A stretch of DNA of 64,000 nt from Notamacropus eugenii (Eukaryota > Chordata > Mammalia > Diprotodontia > Macropodidae), in the NCBI RefSeq assembly GCF_028372415.1, contig NC_092879.1:69321330-69385329 (forward strand). Direction: 5' to 3'. The position numbers and the translations under genes are program-made. The notes beneath the pieces are model-generated. The model was not told the DNA's origin. It saw only the letters and a list, made by a program, of their open reading frames with translations, and did not search any database. Positions 1-11,264 of this stretch are shown here, in pieces. How positions within the stretch are numbered: position 1 is the stretch's first letter; the number at the start of each line of letters is the position of its first letter.

Positions 1-960
1 TTATTGAAAACTGAAAACAAATTAATAAATTGTGGGGGAAAGAAAAAAGAAGAATATATACACAGAAGAAAAATGAGAGGCTAGAAAAAAAATTTATATG
101 CATCAGGTGAATTCAAAAGAGCAGGAGTTGCAATCTTCCTATCAGGAAAAGTCAAAACAAATTTTTTACAACACAGAAAGGGATAAACAGAAAACTAGAT
201 TATGCTGAAAGGAACCATTACCAATATCCAAATTAAATTTATGTTCTCCAAATGCCTTGCAATCTAAAGTTATAAAGGAAAAATTAAATGCATTACAAGA
301 AGACACAGTAATACAATAATGGCAAGAGATTCCAATGTCCCTTTCCCCATTTTGGACGTCTAACAGAAAAATAAGGGAACATAGAGAAGTGAACAAATTT
401 CTGGAGAGCTAAAATATTTATGGTGTCTTCTAAATGGAACTACTAAAAAATATACCTATTTCTCAGTATGACATAGAACTTTTAAAGGAACTGATCAAGC
501 ACAGAGGTACTGCAAAAAGTATTTTTTAAAATGTAAAAAATGGTAAATATATCCTTTACAGACTATAACAAAAATATTAAGGAGTTCACTGTTCACAAAC
601 AAAAGAGAAAGGCCCAAATGTAGACTTGACCATGAAATATATAGTGAGTAGATAAAAGAACAAATCATAGAAAAATAATTAATAATTGTGTAAAAGAAAA
701 TTATAATGATTTAATGACATACTAAAATTTCTGGGATACCGCTAAAGCAGTCCTTGGAGGAAAATCATATCCTTTAAATATTTATTAACAAAACAGAAAA
801 AACAGAATTATCTGAATACACGTAAAAAATTAAAAAGCCAACAAATAAACCTAAAATAACCCAAAAAGAGTAGATATTTAAAAGTAGAGGAGAAATAGAA
901 AAAATTAAAATCAAAGCAGTTATAGAAATGATAAATAAAATTAAAACCTGGTTCTACAAG
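1..960 (+). repeat. AT-rich segment with a degenerate L1-type ORF2 relic
   Basis: The segment is very A-rich and has no long open frame on the + strand. From about 600 to 960 short stretches resemble the ORF2 region of mammalian L1 between the endonuclease and reverse transcriptase. One codes roughly for 'W..T.KAVLGGKSYPLN.Y' near 735-785 and another for 'NKIKTWFYK' near 930-960. Many stops and frameshifts interrupt it. The first 600 bases may be the upstream part of the same relic, but I see no firm motif there. A short minus-strand frame at 166-396 matches nothing known to me. Assignment to L1 rather than another LINE clade is tentative. Confidence 0.45.
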
Positions 961-1031
961 AGTTAAAGATAGGACAAGACTGTGGCAACTTACACTGTTA
1001 ATAATTTGAGTCTGAGCTTGTGTTGTGGCTC

Positions 1032-1048
1032 AAAGAAAAGGAATGAAG
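1032..1048. repeat. Target-site duplication, left copy, of the HAL1-like element
   Basis: The 17 bases AAAGAAAAGGAATGAAG recur exactly at 4044-4060, directly after the A-rich tail of the element. This is the signature of L1-machinery insertion and fixes both ends of the element. Confidence 0.9.
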
Positions 1049-1722
1049 GGGAGGCGGAGCCAAGATGGCGGAGTAGAAACACACAAATACGCTAGCTCCG
1101 AACCCACAGCCCATGAAATATCTGTAGAAAAGAGCTGCCAATAAATTCGGGAGCAGGAGAAGCCACAAAACAGCGGAGCGGATAAGATTTCTGTTCCAGA
1201 GAGCCTGAAAACCTCTCGCAAAAGGTTCTTCGCGCTGCGGACGCGGAGCAGAGTCCAACCCTGCCTCGGTGGCGCTGCACCGAGAGGAGCAGATCCAAGC
1301 AGGCTTCAGGGACAGAATTTCCAGCAGCTACACGGGTCCCTTCACCCACAGGTGACAAGGGTCGGTGAGAGGGTCTCTTCGGTGGGTCGAGAGGGGAGTG
1401 GGGAGTCCCCATGACTCAGGCCCCCTTGGGAGGCACCAGTGGAGGTCGGAGCAGACCGGGGCTCCCCAAGCAGGCAGGAGCCTGAATCCATTGTTGAAGG
1501 TCTCTGCATAAACCCCCTGAGGGAACTGAGCCCGTGAGGCGGCCCTGCCCCCACCTGAGCACCTGAACATAATCTCACACTGAATAGCAGCCCTGCCCCC
1601 GCCCAAAGCCCTGAGGCTGGGAAGCAGCATTTGAATCTCAGACCCCAAGAGCTGGCTGGGAGGATCCAGAGGCGAGGTGGGTGTGAGAAGAATATTCAGA
1701 GGTCAAGTCACTGGCTGGGAAA
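1049..1722 (+). promoter_or_regulatory. 5' UTR / internal promoter of the HAL1-like element
   Basis: This CpG-containing leader begins GGGAGGCGGAGCCAAGATGG. The CAAGATGGCGG at 1061-1071 matches the YY1 site found at the same place near the 5' end of human L1, where it sets the transcription start. Presence of this end shows that the copy is not 5'-truncated. The minus-strand open frames across this leader have no recognisable product and look like by-products of its GC-rich composition. Confidence 0.7.
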
Positions 1723-3040
1723 ATGCCCAGAAAAGGGAAAAAAACCAAGACTATAGAGGGTTACTTTCTTGATGAACAGGTTTCTCCTCCCCTCCTTTCT
1801 GATGAGGAAAAGCAGTGCTCACCATCAGGGAAAGACACGAAAGTCAGGACTTCTGTATCCCAGCCCACTCAGTGGGCTCAGACCTACAATCAGGATAACA
1901 CAAGATCTAGCAGCTTCTATATTAAGGGATCAAAGGGCATGGAATAGGATATTCCAGAAGTCAAAGGAACTAGGACTAAAACCAAGAATCACCTACCCAG
2001 CAAAACTAATACTTCAGGGGAAAAATTGGTCTTTCAATGAAATAGAGGACTTTCAAGCATTTTTGATGAAAAGACCAGAGCTAAAAAGAAAATTTGACTT
2101 TCAAACACAAGAATGAAGAGAACCATGACCTCAGAAAATTTTGAAAATTATGTTAGAGAGGTGGAGGAAAAACTGGGAAGAGCAATGAAAGACATGCAAG
2201 CAAAGTATGAACAGCAGATCAGCACCCTGCTAAAGGAGACCCAAAAAAATGCTGAAGAAAATAACACCCTGAAAAATAGGCTAACTCAATTGGCAAAGGA
2301 GGTTCAAGAAGCCAATGAGGAGAAGAATGCTTTAAAAAAGCAGAATTAGCCAAATGGAAAAGGAGATTCAAAAGCTCACTGAAGAAAATAGTTCTTTCAA
2401 AATTAGAATGGAACAGATGGAGGTTAATGATTTTATGAGAAACCAAGAAATCACAAAACAAAACCAAAAGAATGAAAAAATGGAAGATAATGTGAAATAT
2501 CTCATTGGAAAAACAACTGACCTGGAAAATAGATCCAGGAGAGACAATTTAAAAATTATGGGCCTACCTGAAAGCCATGATCAAAAAAAGAGCCTAGACA
2601 TCATCTTTCATGAAATTATCAAGGAAAACTGCCCTAATATTCTAGAACCAGAAGGCAAAATAAATATTGAAAGAATCCACCGATCACCACCTGAAAAAGA
2701 TCCAAAAACAGAAACTCCTAGGAATATTGTGGCCAAATTCCAGAGTTCCCAGGTCAAGGAGAAAATATTGCAAGCAGCTAGAAAGAAACAATTCAAGTAT
2801 TGTGGAAATACAATCAGGATAACACAAGATCTAGCAGCTTCTATATTAAGGGATCAAAGGGCATGGAATAGGATATTCCAGAAGTCAAAGGAACTAGGAT
2901 TAAAACCAAGAATCACCTACCCAGCAAAACTAATACTTCAGGGGAAAAATTGGTCTTTCAATGAAATAGAGGACTTTCAAGCATTCTTGATGAAAAGACC
3001 AGAGCTAAAAAGAAAATTTGACTTTCAAACACAAGAATGA
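1723..3040 (+). pseudogene. L1-type ORF1 (RNA-binding chaperone), disrupted by an internal duplication
   Basis: Translation starts at 1723 with MPRKGKKTKTIEGYFLDEQ, a plausible ORF1p amino terminus. After about 55 codons the frame runs into a 239-bp block (1889-2127) copied from the 3' end of the same ORF. The coiled-coil region resumes in a new frame at 2113-2349, rich in E, K, Q and L heptads, and a TAG stops it at 2347. The remaining coiled coil, the RRM-like domain (ENRSRRDNLKIMGLPES at 2528-2578) and the C-terminal domain (ITYPAKLILQGKNWSF near 2910-2960) form one open frame, 2354-3040, of 228 codons. ORF1p normally forms trimers on LINE RNA. This copy cannot make a full-length protein, though the 228-codon piece holds part of the coiled coil plus both RNA-binding domains. 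Confidence 0.8.
1889..2127 (+). repeat. Internal duplicate of the ORF1 3' end
   Basis: The block repeats 2811-3049 in direct orientation. By eye only two bases differ over about 239 (a C/T in 'ctaggac' versus 'ctaggat', and 'catttttg' versus 'cattcttg'). Both copies include the ORF1 stop and the following 'agagaaccatga'. The block sits between the ORF1 amino-terminal region and the coiled coil. Confidence 0.9.
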
Positions 3041-3174
3041 AGAGAACCATGAAAAGGTGAACAGCAAAGAGAAGTCATAAGGGACTTATAAAAGTTGAAC
3101 TGTTTACATTTCTACATGGAAAGACAATATTAGTAACTCTTGAAACTATTCAGTATCTGGGTACTGGGTGGGAT

Positions 3175-3204
3175 TACACACACACACGTACACGCACACA
3201 CACA
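3175..3204. repeat. Imperfect (CA)n microsatellite
   Basis: An interrupted CA tract lies within the 3' UTR of the HAL1-like element. Confidence 0.85.
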
Positions 3205-4043
3205 TAGAGACAGAGTGCACAGAGTGAATTGAATAGGATGAGATCATATCTTTAAAAAAAATGAAATCAAGCAGTGAGAGAGAAATATATGGGAGGAGAA
3301 AGGGAGAAATGGAATGGGGCAAATTATCTCTCATAAAAGAGGCAAGCAAAAGACTTTTTTAGTTTGGGGAAAAAGAGGGGAGGTGAGAGAAAAACATGAA
3401 GTTCACTCTCATCACATTCCACTAAAGGAAGGAATAAAATGCACACTCATTTTGGTATGAAAACCTATCTTACAACACAGAAAAGTGGGGGATAAGGGGA
3501 TAAACAGGGTGGGGGGGACGATGGAAAGGAGGGAATGGGGAGGAGGGTGCAATTTGAGGTCAACACTCATGGGGAGGAACAGGATCAAAGGAGAGAATAG
3601 AAGTAATTGGGGACAGGATAGGATGGAGGGAAATATAGTTAGTCTTATACAACGCGACTATTATGGAAGTCATTTGCAAAACTATACAGATTTGGCCTAT
3701 ACTGAATTGCTTGCCTTCCAAAGGGAGGGGGTGGGGAGGGAGGGAGGAAAAGAAGTTGGAACTCAAAGTTTTAGGAACAACTGTCGAATACTGTTCTTGC
3801 CGCTAGGAAATAAGAAATACAGGTAAAGGGGTATAGAAAGTTATTTGGCCCAACAGGACAGAGGAGAGGATGGAGACAAGGGCAGAGAGGAATGATGGAG
3901 GAGAGAGCAGATTGGTGATGGGGGCAATTGGAATGCTCGGTGTTTTGGGGTGGGGGGAGGGGACAAGGGGGGGAGAAAGTCTGGAGCCCAAAATTTTGTG
4001 AAAATGAATGTTAAAAGTTAAATAAATAAATAAATTTTAAAAA

Positions 4044-4060
4044 AAAGAAAAGGAATGAAG
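4044..4060. repeat. Target-site duplication, right copy, of the HAL1-like element
   Basis: Exact match to 1032-1048, directly after the A-rich tail. Confidence 0.9.
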
Positions 4061-4074
4061 ACAATAATATCTTA

Positions 4075-4290
4075 CAATGATAGAGCAGTGTAAGGTTTGC
4101 TAGATGCTTTACATCTCATTTGATCCTCATAACAATCTTGTAAGCTATGGACCATAATTATCACCCTCATTTTACAGATGAAGAAGTTGAGGCTCATAAA
4201 GGTTAACCAATTTGCCCACAGTTACCCAGACAATAAGTATCAGAAAGGGGAGTCAACCCCAGCCCTCCACTCTACATTACATTGTCTCTA
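4075..4290 (-). repeat. MIR/CORE-type SINE
   Basis: The conserved core reads on the + strand as 'cattttacagatgaagaagttgaggctc' followed by 'ttgcccacagttac', the reverse complement of the tRNA-derived MIR core. It directly follows the HAL1-like insertion, which therefore landed next to an older SINE. Confidence 0.8.
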
Positions 4291-5930
4291 AATTCTAGGC
4301 ACTTACCTGTCAACTGATCAGATGTGGGTTATAAGGGAAGGGGAAGCATCAAATATAACCCCAAGTTTGTAAGCCTGGGCTCAGGAGCCAGGTAACTAAA
4401 GCACTGAGCAAAAGAATCATATCTTGTATTGGGATACAGTGGACAGGAATTCCTAAGACCCTCCAGCTGTTTCCAATTGCAAACTATCCCCAAACATTTG
4501 TGGCAAGAGGGCCTGTTCAGGAGACATCCTAAGACTTGTTCTGATGCAGAAAATCACAGAGGAACGTCCTCACCCTGTCCTGGGTTGGAAATCCTTCCCA
4601 AGTTCATGTTTCAGGATAGTTCTCCAGGCAACTGACATGTCAAGTCCCTCACTCCCACTGGTGTGGTGTCACAAAAAGACCTTTCTGACATAGTTTAAAA
4701 TAGACACATACACTCACTCTCTCACAAATGGCTTTATATTTTGAAACTTTCAATAATTACTTATTTTAGACTTTCAAATTTTAGTGGGTAAGAAGCTTGC
4801 CTATAGGATTCCTCATTTTCTTTCCCTCTAGAAAACAGTAGGATGGGATGTATCTCACATTAAATCTGGTTATGGTCTAACAATCTGCAAGTCAACTTTA
4901 ATTGTCCAGAGAGGTCAAGGTAAAGAGTTCGTTCTGTCTGACCTGACACTTCAGAAGTGATTCTCTAGATACTGCAGTATCACTTGAGAACCATATAAAA
5001 AGACCTAGAAAATACTCTATGTTTAAACAATCAGAGAAAATAGTCTCACCAAAGTAGGATATATGCTCCCATACTGAATTCATAGTTACTAAAAAACCAG
5101 AAAAGAGAATAAAATTATCACAGTATATGTGAAATACATAATTAAGTAGAGAGAAAAGGAAATGATTTCTTCCAAGAACTGTGCAGATTGTGAGATTGTG
5201 ATCTCTGCTTCTTGTTTTGATTCAGACCTTTGATTTCATCAGTCCATTAAGAAAGATCAGAAATTGTCTCTAACTTTTGGTCTTCAAGTTAAATTACTTG
5301 CCTGTGATCAAAGCTAGCATGTGCCAGGAGAACTTGGACCCAGGTCTTTTAGAATCTAAATTGGATTACAAATGAAGCAGCACTTAGCCTAATAATCTCA
5401 GAGTTTTCCCTCTTCCTTTTATACTTAACATGAAGTTTGAGGGACAGGTTGAGGCACTGACGGTTCTAGAGTCCAAAGGAAAACATGTTTTGGCAGCTTC
5501 AGTCGACCTATGACAGAGAGTATGTCTCAATGAAAGAAGCTTCTATATATCTCAAGTACTTTTGTTAGTAGCCTGGGATACTGGAGGAACTGGTTGGTCT
5601 ACAAGATTGAAGTCTGGGCCATCGTGGAAGTACCTCTCTTCTTTCAGGAGAGGTAAGGACTATGGGGGTATAATATGGCACCTGTCACATGTCAGATACA
5701 GTCACATGTCAGCATAACTGCTTAAAAGATTAACTGCTTCTTTGTAACAAAGGAGGATCACTTGGTTGAGAAGGGCTATATTTGGAATTGACTGAAGTAA
5801 AAATGAAAGGCATCCATAAAACTACCCATTAAAAATAATTAAGAACTTTAAAAAGTACAATCACCAAAAAATTAAGTTAGTCCAAAAGGGACTGGGACTA
5901 CAATGTCTCTAAAGTCCCTTCCATTATAAT
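4291..5930. other. Intergenic stretch, nothing recognised
   Basis: I see no coding exon, RNA gene or confident repeat. The open frames at 4429-4635 (+) and 4898-5083 (-) are short, have no recognisable motif and lie in ordinary AT-rich sequence. Old unrecognised repeats are likely. Confidence 0.5.
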
Positions 5931-5934
5931 TAGT

Positions 5935-6290
5935 AATAGTAATTATAGCTAAAGTTTATACCTCTTAAGGTTTGCAAAGTACGTTATAAAGAATATCTCA
6001 TTTGATTCTAACATCAACCCTTAGAGGCAGCTATTATCATTTCCATTATTCAGAAGAGGTCATTGAGGCTTAGAAATGCTGACAGGCCCATAGTCTCCGG
6101 CTAAGTGATTCATATAATAGGATCTCCAAAGTCATACAGATGATATTCTAGATAAGGAATGGAGTACCAGAGAGGTTAAGTAACTTGCCTAAGGTCAAAT
6201 GGGATATAAATGGCAGCTCCAGGATTCAAATGCAGTTCCTCAGACTCCAAATTAAGCACTCTTTCCACTATGCCCCCTCTCCCTCTAATA
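5935..6290 (-). repeat. Two antisense MIR/CORE SINE fragments
   Basis: Around 5955-6110 the sequence reads 'taaggtttgcaaagtacgttataaag' then 'cattgaggcttagaaa'. Around 6155-6290 a second SINE body reads 'cagagaggttaagtaacttgcctaaggtcaaa' and ends 'gcactctttccactatgcccc', the antisense head of the tRNA-derived SINE. Confidence 0.75.
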
Positions 6291-7585
6291 TTTCTAAATC
6301 CTATGACCCCCATTACTGATGAGTTGCTAAAAATCTAATTGGAAGATAAAGAAGGCAGATTTCTACTAAGAAGCAAGAATCCAGACAAGGTAAAGGCCAA
6401 GTAGATGCTTATTCATGCTATTCTCTCAAACTAAGAATTCCCTTCCCAATCTCTCTTCCACCAATCAAAGCCACATCTGGGCTGCATTCCCTTACCACAC
6501 AGTCTTTGTTGGTCTTGGTCTCCTCCAACACTCTGTGTCTGTATGACACACACAAGCGAGCTGCCCTGGCCAGGAGAACGGATGAATAAATGCACCCTTC
6601 CTTAGGTGTTGAGAAATGTTACATATATTGTCACTGTGAGGGTACTATTTAACTGGATTTTTGAGGGGGAGGTGGTTGATTACAAGGGAAAGCTCAATGG
6701 ATGGGTAGGTGAGCAAATTACTATGATAAAAAACACAAAACATGAGTAAAAACCTGAGAAAACTATATACAGAAGCCATATTCCTAAAACTAGAATTTTG
6801 ACGGTAGCACCCTCTTCTATGATGGTAGTGACATAAATAGTAATTTCCTAATCACTTCCTTATCCCCAGCCTCTGAATTCTTGTTGCATATTCTCACCAC
6901 CACTAGCTTGACAGATGCCTTTCTCCCAATGATGACCCCCATCTTACTGTACCAGTTCCATTGCCTGTTTCACATCCCTGCCCTCAGCTTGGGCTGAGAT
7001 TCAGGCTCTGTGGTTAAATATGCTTTCACTGATGAAAAAGATCCTAACTACTAACCCATCTTGGTGATGGAGATACTTCAAAACTTTGTAACTTTGAAAG
7101 GCTTTTCCTGGCTAAGAAAGAAAACTGTGAAATACATGAACATTGTCAACCCTTGCATTCCCATGACATGAGAAAAGATTTCTTACTTAACGTAACTTTA
7201 CATTTCAATCTGGCCTCACAAACTTTTGTTTCTTCTCTACAAACACAAATTAGATAGTTGCACAAGAAATCATTACGGAGCATTTTAGGTATCTGAATTT
7301 ACTGTTGAAGAGAGGGAAGAGTATCTGTATGGATAGACTGTACATTGTATTGTGCAAAGTATCTGCATGACCAAAGGGGAAGTCTGTCTTCCTTTCCAGT
7401 GGGCCTCAGTTTCCTACTCTACAAATCCATGGTGCTGAACTGGACAACCTTTAGGATCCCTTTGTCTTTAAATGGATGAACACCAATGTACCACTCAAAC
7501 TTGCCCTCTTTTACCTCCCTTTTATCTCAAGGACATTCCACTGCTTAGAACCAATCCCACCCCAGCACTACATAAGAGGCAATGT
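6291..7585. other. Intergenic stretch, nothing recognised
   Basis: No exon-like open frame and no confident repeat, apart from a possible weak MIR-like trace near 7395-7470 ('ctcagtttcctactctaca'). Confidence 0.4.
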
Positions 7586-7589
7586 AACA

Positions 7590-7745
7590 GACTGGATTAG
7601 AGTTGGATACCATCTCAAACATTTATTAGCTGCATTGACTTTAAGGTGAGATACTTAATCTGAGTCTTAGTTTCCTCGTCTGTGAAATAAAGATGGTAAT
7701 ATTTACACTACCTACCTCACAGAATTGTTGGAAAAGGAGCAGGCT
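7590..7745 (+). repeat. MIR/CORE-type SINE
   Basis: Sense core 'gagtcttagtttcctcgtctgtgaaataaagatggtaatatt' followed by 'ctacctcacagaattgttgg', in MIR order. Confidence 0.75.
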
Positions 7746-9060
7746 AGAAATGTGAGCTGTAATTTCTGGGTTTCCTGATAGGTTTCAAGCTGAAAAATGG
7801 AGTATGATTAAATTAGCTTAGGAAATAATGTAACAGAAGATCTCTAAATTGAATTATATAATTCTGGGGATAGACTGGGGAGACTGAGGCAAATTAAAAT
7901 GAGCAAAATGAAACTAGCTACTGTATAGCAAGTTGAACTAGCTAATTTACTGGCTGAAACTACTAAGAAAACATTCTGAGATGGTAACTGCAGAGATTAG
8001 ATTTTAAATGGGGTTGCTGTTGGGGTTGGATTAAAGCACATCCTCAAAAGCACACAGGGGTCAACATACAGGTGCCATCCTATGTATTATGCATGGATCT
8101 AAAGTCCCCAGACTACTTTTGGTGACATGTACTGAAAGACTTAGATTTTGGAAAAACAAAACAACACTTTTATTGGTCCCCATCATAAGGTGGGGAGAGG
8201 GGTTCCTAGATCAAAGAGATTTAGATACTGAGCCAAGAAGAGCCAACTCCAGATTTTAAAAGGAGTGGTTCTGCCCTCTAGCACTTTCTCCTTTTGTGTC
8301 AAGTATGTAGGCCTCCATAAGCCTCTCCACACCCCAACCCTGACTTCCTGTTGGAAGTACGATTTCTTTCCTCCCACCTTGGCATCTATGGAGGCTGTTC
8401 ATACATTTAAGTAAATTAGGTATTCTGCTTAGAAAAGCCCAAGTCTGGACCTCAGGCTTCTAGCTGCTGCTTCTGGTTGTATTTGTCTAAGCACAGGACC
8501 TTTGGAGATCAGCTGCCTCAGAGTTGGAGAGTTCCTGGAATATTCAGTAGGTGATCAGCAGTAGGGATTTTTCTTGCAACCATACCCTTTCTCACATAAG
8601 ATGACCATCACCAGGAGGATAAGTTCAATCCATGCCCTGGCTTGCCAGAAGATATCATTGAGAAAGAGTAGAGATTAAGGTGAAATGACTATTCAGCCAG
8701 CACACTCAGTGTTTCATGTTATAAATATCTGAACTATCAACCTCCCACGAGAGTACAACTGTAGTTACGGATTATTGCTTCATCTTATAGTCTGTCAATG
8801 TATGTTTACTGGCCACCTTCAGTCTTTTAAAGCATTTTTCATGTGGAGAAATCCAAGCTGTTTTACATCTGATCTACACTGCATGATGGGTACCTTTCTA
8901 ATCCCTTTTGAGGAAACCCTAGACGTGAGCCAAATCTAAGCTTTAAGTGATTTTCCCCATAGCTCCAGAACGGGAACCCTGAGTGGGAGGGGGTACACAT
9001 TCTGGGTGCAGTCACTTCTGCTGTTACATATAAAAAAGAAGGAAGGAGAAAATAAGAAAA
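7746..9060. other. Intergenic stretch, nothing recognised
   Basis: Frames at 8183-8377 and 8863-9078 (both minus) are short, carry no motif and have no splice context that suggests exons. I see no clear repeat. Confidence 0.4.
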
Positions 9061-9069
9061 GTTGATGGG

Positions 9070-9390
9070 AGCTGACATTTATATGGTGCCTTATAAACAT
9101 TTCACTTCATAACTAAAATAATCTTATAAGGTATATATGAATCATCCTAATTTTATAGTTGGTGAAATGAAACAGCAGAAAGGCAAGTGTCACACAGGAA
9201 GCTACTGATTTACGCACACCCTAATTTGAGCCTGTGAGGCAGGCACTAGCATAATCACCCCATTATATATGAGTGAACATCCCATTATATATGAGTAAAC
9301 AGAGTTTATACTTGTTGGCAAGTATACGAGGTCGATTCAAATTCAGGTCTTGATTCTGAATCCAGTATGTTAGCTAGCCACACAAGCCAC
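9070..9390 (-). repeat. Antisense MIR/CORE SINE with a small internal 22-bp tandem duplication
   Basis: 'gacatttatatggtgcctta' to 'ttttatagttggtgaaatgaaacag' and 'ggcaagtgtcacacaggaagc' follow the antisense MIR pattern. 'cccattatatatgagtgaac' is repeated in near-perfect tandem at about 9258-9300. Confidence 0.65.
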
Positions 9391-9765
9391 TCGTGTTTTA
9401 AGAAGTGCTTGCTACCAACTAATTTAATCAAAGAGGGAGTATGATGAAATGAGAACTATTATGGAGGCATAATGTTGGAGAACTTTGGGAGCAAGTTTCT
9501 TGAAACTGGGCCTGCTCCCTACACCTTGCTTGCTGTAGACAGGTCACCCTGGGCCTGGGGTCCTGCAAAGCCAGATAAAGGTTCCTTCTTCCTTCACTCA
9601 AGACTTCAGCTCTAGACAGTAGAGGAGAGAGTAGAAACATGTCTGGTGGGAGGGTCATGGTTCAACCATATCTTTCTTCTTATAATGGAGTCTAACATAA
9701 CCATAACCCCATAACTATGGGGAAACACCCTCCACCAACACAGTCAACTAACTCTTCTTCTGTAA
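9391..9765. other. Intergenic stretch, nothing recognised
   Basis: A minus frame at 9428-9658 has no recognisable domain. No confident repeat is visible. Confidence 0.4.
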
Positions 9766-9769
9766 CTAA

Positions 9770-9920
9770 AGAGGCTTGGAGATCTGTTTGGGGCATTGAG
9801 TGACTCCAGTGACTTCTCCAGAGTCACACAGCCAGGATATGATCATAGGCAAGACCTGAACTCAAGGTGTTTTGATTTCAAGGCCAGTCCCCTTGCCATT
9901 AAACATCACTGTTGCTCCAA
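9770..9920 (-). repeat. tRNA-derived marsupial-type SINE
   Basis: 'ctccagagtcacacagccagga' and 'cctgaactcaaggtgttttgatttcaaggccag' match the body seen in other antisense SINEs of this window, for example 49,040-49,240 and 52,918-53,078. Confidence 0.7.
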
Positions 9921-10144
9921 TTTTATTTGCTTAGTATAATGAAACCCTTCTGAAGCCTTAAGATGTGTAAAAAGGGAAAAACAAACGCTACACTTCAGCC
10001 TATTATCCCTGTGTATTGTCAAGAAAACCCTCTCATGGTTGGGGGTTCGGGTGGTACAGAGAGTTTACCAAATGAAGAAAGGACTATGAATTGGGCTACT
10101 CTGATGTTCCTAGATTTACTCTTTCCAGTATAGACAGAGGAAAA

Positions 10145-10545
10145 CATATTGAGAGGCAATATGGCAAAGTTAAAAGAGATGAGGGCTTAGAGTCCCTAAG
10201 ACTTGGATTCAAATACTGATTTTGACCTTTGCCAACTGATTGACTATGAGAAAGTTAATCGATCAACAAGCATTTTAGTAAGTATCTATTATGTGCAAGA
10301 GACTGTGTTAGGTCCTGGACATACAAAGAATGAAACAATCCCTATTCTCAAGGGGTTTACAATAATGAGGGAGGCAACAATTACATATATAAATATATAT
10401 GAAGTATAAATATAATAAAGTATTTAAAACGCAAAGCAATCAAGTTTAATCTCTCCTGGCCTCAATTTCCTCATAGGTTAAATGAGGATAAAATGCCTTA
10501 GTACATACCTCTTAAAGTCATTATGAAAATTAAATAAGATTTTCA
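10145..10545 (+). repeat. SINE split by an antisense L2/L3 3'-end insertion
   Basis: The SINE head and A/B-box side lie at 10145-10260 ('gagtccctaagacttggattcaaata'). Its continuation 'ctctcctggcctcaatttcctcataggttaaatgagg' starts near 10450. Between them, about 10259-10440, sits an antisense LINE tail that reads 'caacaagcattttagtaagtatctattatgtgcaagagac'. 'aagttaatc' left of the tail and 'aagtttaatc' right of it look like a target-site duplication. Confidence 0.65.
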
Positions 10546-10554
10546 TTCTCCATA

Positions 10555-10615
10555 CACACATGCATGCACGCAGGCACCCCCCCACACACACACACACAAT
10601 GTGTGTGTGTGTATG
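10555..10615. repeat. (CA)n-(TG)n inverted microsatellite
   Basis: A CA tract (10583-10598) is followed at once by a GT tract (10600-10613). The two arms are complementary and could pair as a hairpin. Confidence 0.85.
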
Positions 10616-10679
10616 TGACATTGCAAATTTGTAAGCTCTACATGCATGCCAGTTCTTTTTACAGTGACTGTGAATCAGG

Positions 10680-11040
10680 CTACTGTGGTCAATCAACCTA
10701 CAAGCACTTATTATGCACAAAATATACCAGGCACTGACCTAATAACAGGGGATATAAAGACAAAACAGTCCTTACCTTCAAGAAGCTTACACTCTATCAG
10801 GGGACACTGTGTACATTACATCTGCTTAAAATGGATTGTACATGTATTACAATCATTTCCTGGGAGGGTTGAGGAAAACAGGGATAAGAAGGGTAAAGAA
10901 CCATCACCTTTCTTCCAAGTAGATAAGGAAGACTTCCTGAAAGGAATAGGATTTCAAAACTAATCCAGATAAAGGAGAGAACTTGGCAAACTGGAGGAAG
11001 GACACTACAAGTATATGGTGGTACTTTAGAGGAATAACTG
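10680..11040 (-). repeat. Antisense L2/L3-type LINE 3' region
   Basis: 'caagcacttattatgcac', 'caggcactgacctaa', 'gacaaaacagtccttaccttcaagaagcttacactctat' is the antisense consensus of the common L2/L3 tail. The plus frame 10646-10963 lies inside it and is not a gene. Confidence 0.7.
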
Positions 11041-11264
11041 GGATGCCTAGATGATGAGGTGATAAAATTTGCCTTCAAATAATACACAATACTTTATACA
11101 ATCTATTAAGGAAGCTGTTTATATCTCCTCCAAGAAAGTTTACTTCCCAAGGCCCTCTGCTGAATTTCTGTCTTTGTGACCACACACTGCCACACACATC
11201 ATGTCCCCTATGCACACCCTGGAATTTTCATCTGTTCTTCCATAAATGAAAAAATTAAATAACC

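Larger units (their letters stand above)
1049..4043 (+). mobile_element. HAL1-like (half-L1) non-LTR retrotransposon, complete at both ends, ORF1 broken
   Basis: The element is about 3.0 kb and is flanked by a perfect 17-bp duplication. In order it has a GC-rich 5' UTR (1049-1722), an ORF1 region (1723-3040), a purine-rich 3' UTR with G-runs (3052-4020) and an AATAAATAAATAAA/A tail (4018-4043). There is no endonuclease or reverse transcriptase ORF2: ORF1 passes directly into the 3' UTR. A second copy at 35.8 kb has the same ORF1-to-3'UTR junction, which favours a true half-L1 lineage over a private deletion of ORF2. Half-L1 elements are known in opossum. The low decay and clean target duplication suggest a fairly recent insertion. 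It must have been mobilised in trans by an L1. Confidence 0.85.

Noticed and set aside
998..1648. Overlapping minus-strand frames rich in Pro and Arg
   Set aside because: They lie in the GC-rich 5' UTR of the HAL1-like element and show no family resemblance.
2354..3040. The 228-codon frame as a host or viral gene
   Set aside because: It is the carboxyl part of L1-type ORF1 within a retrotransposon bounded by a target duplication.
10583..10613. The CA/GT inverted tract as a CRISPR or regulatory hairpin
   Set aside because: It is an ordinary compound microsatellite next to a SINE in a vertebrate genome.
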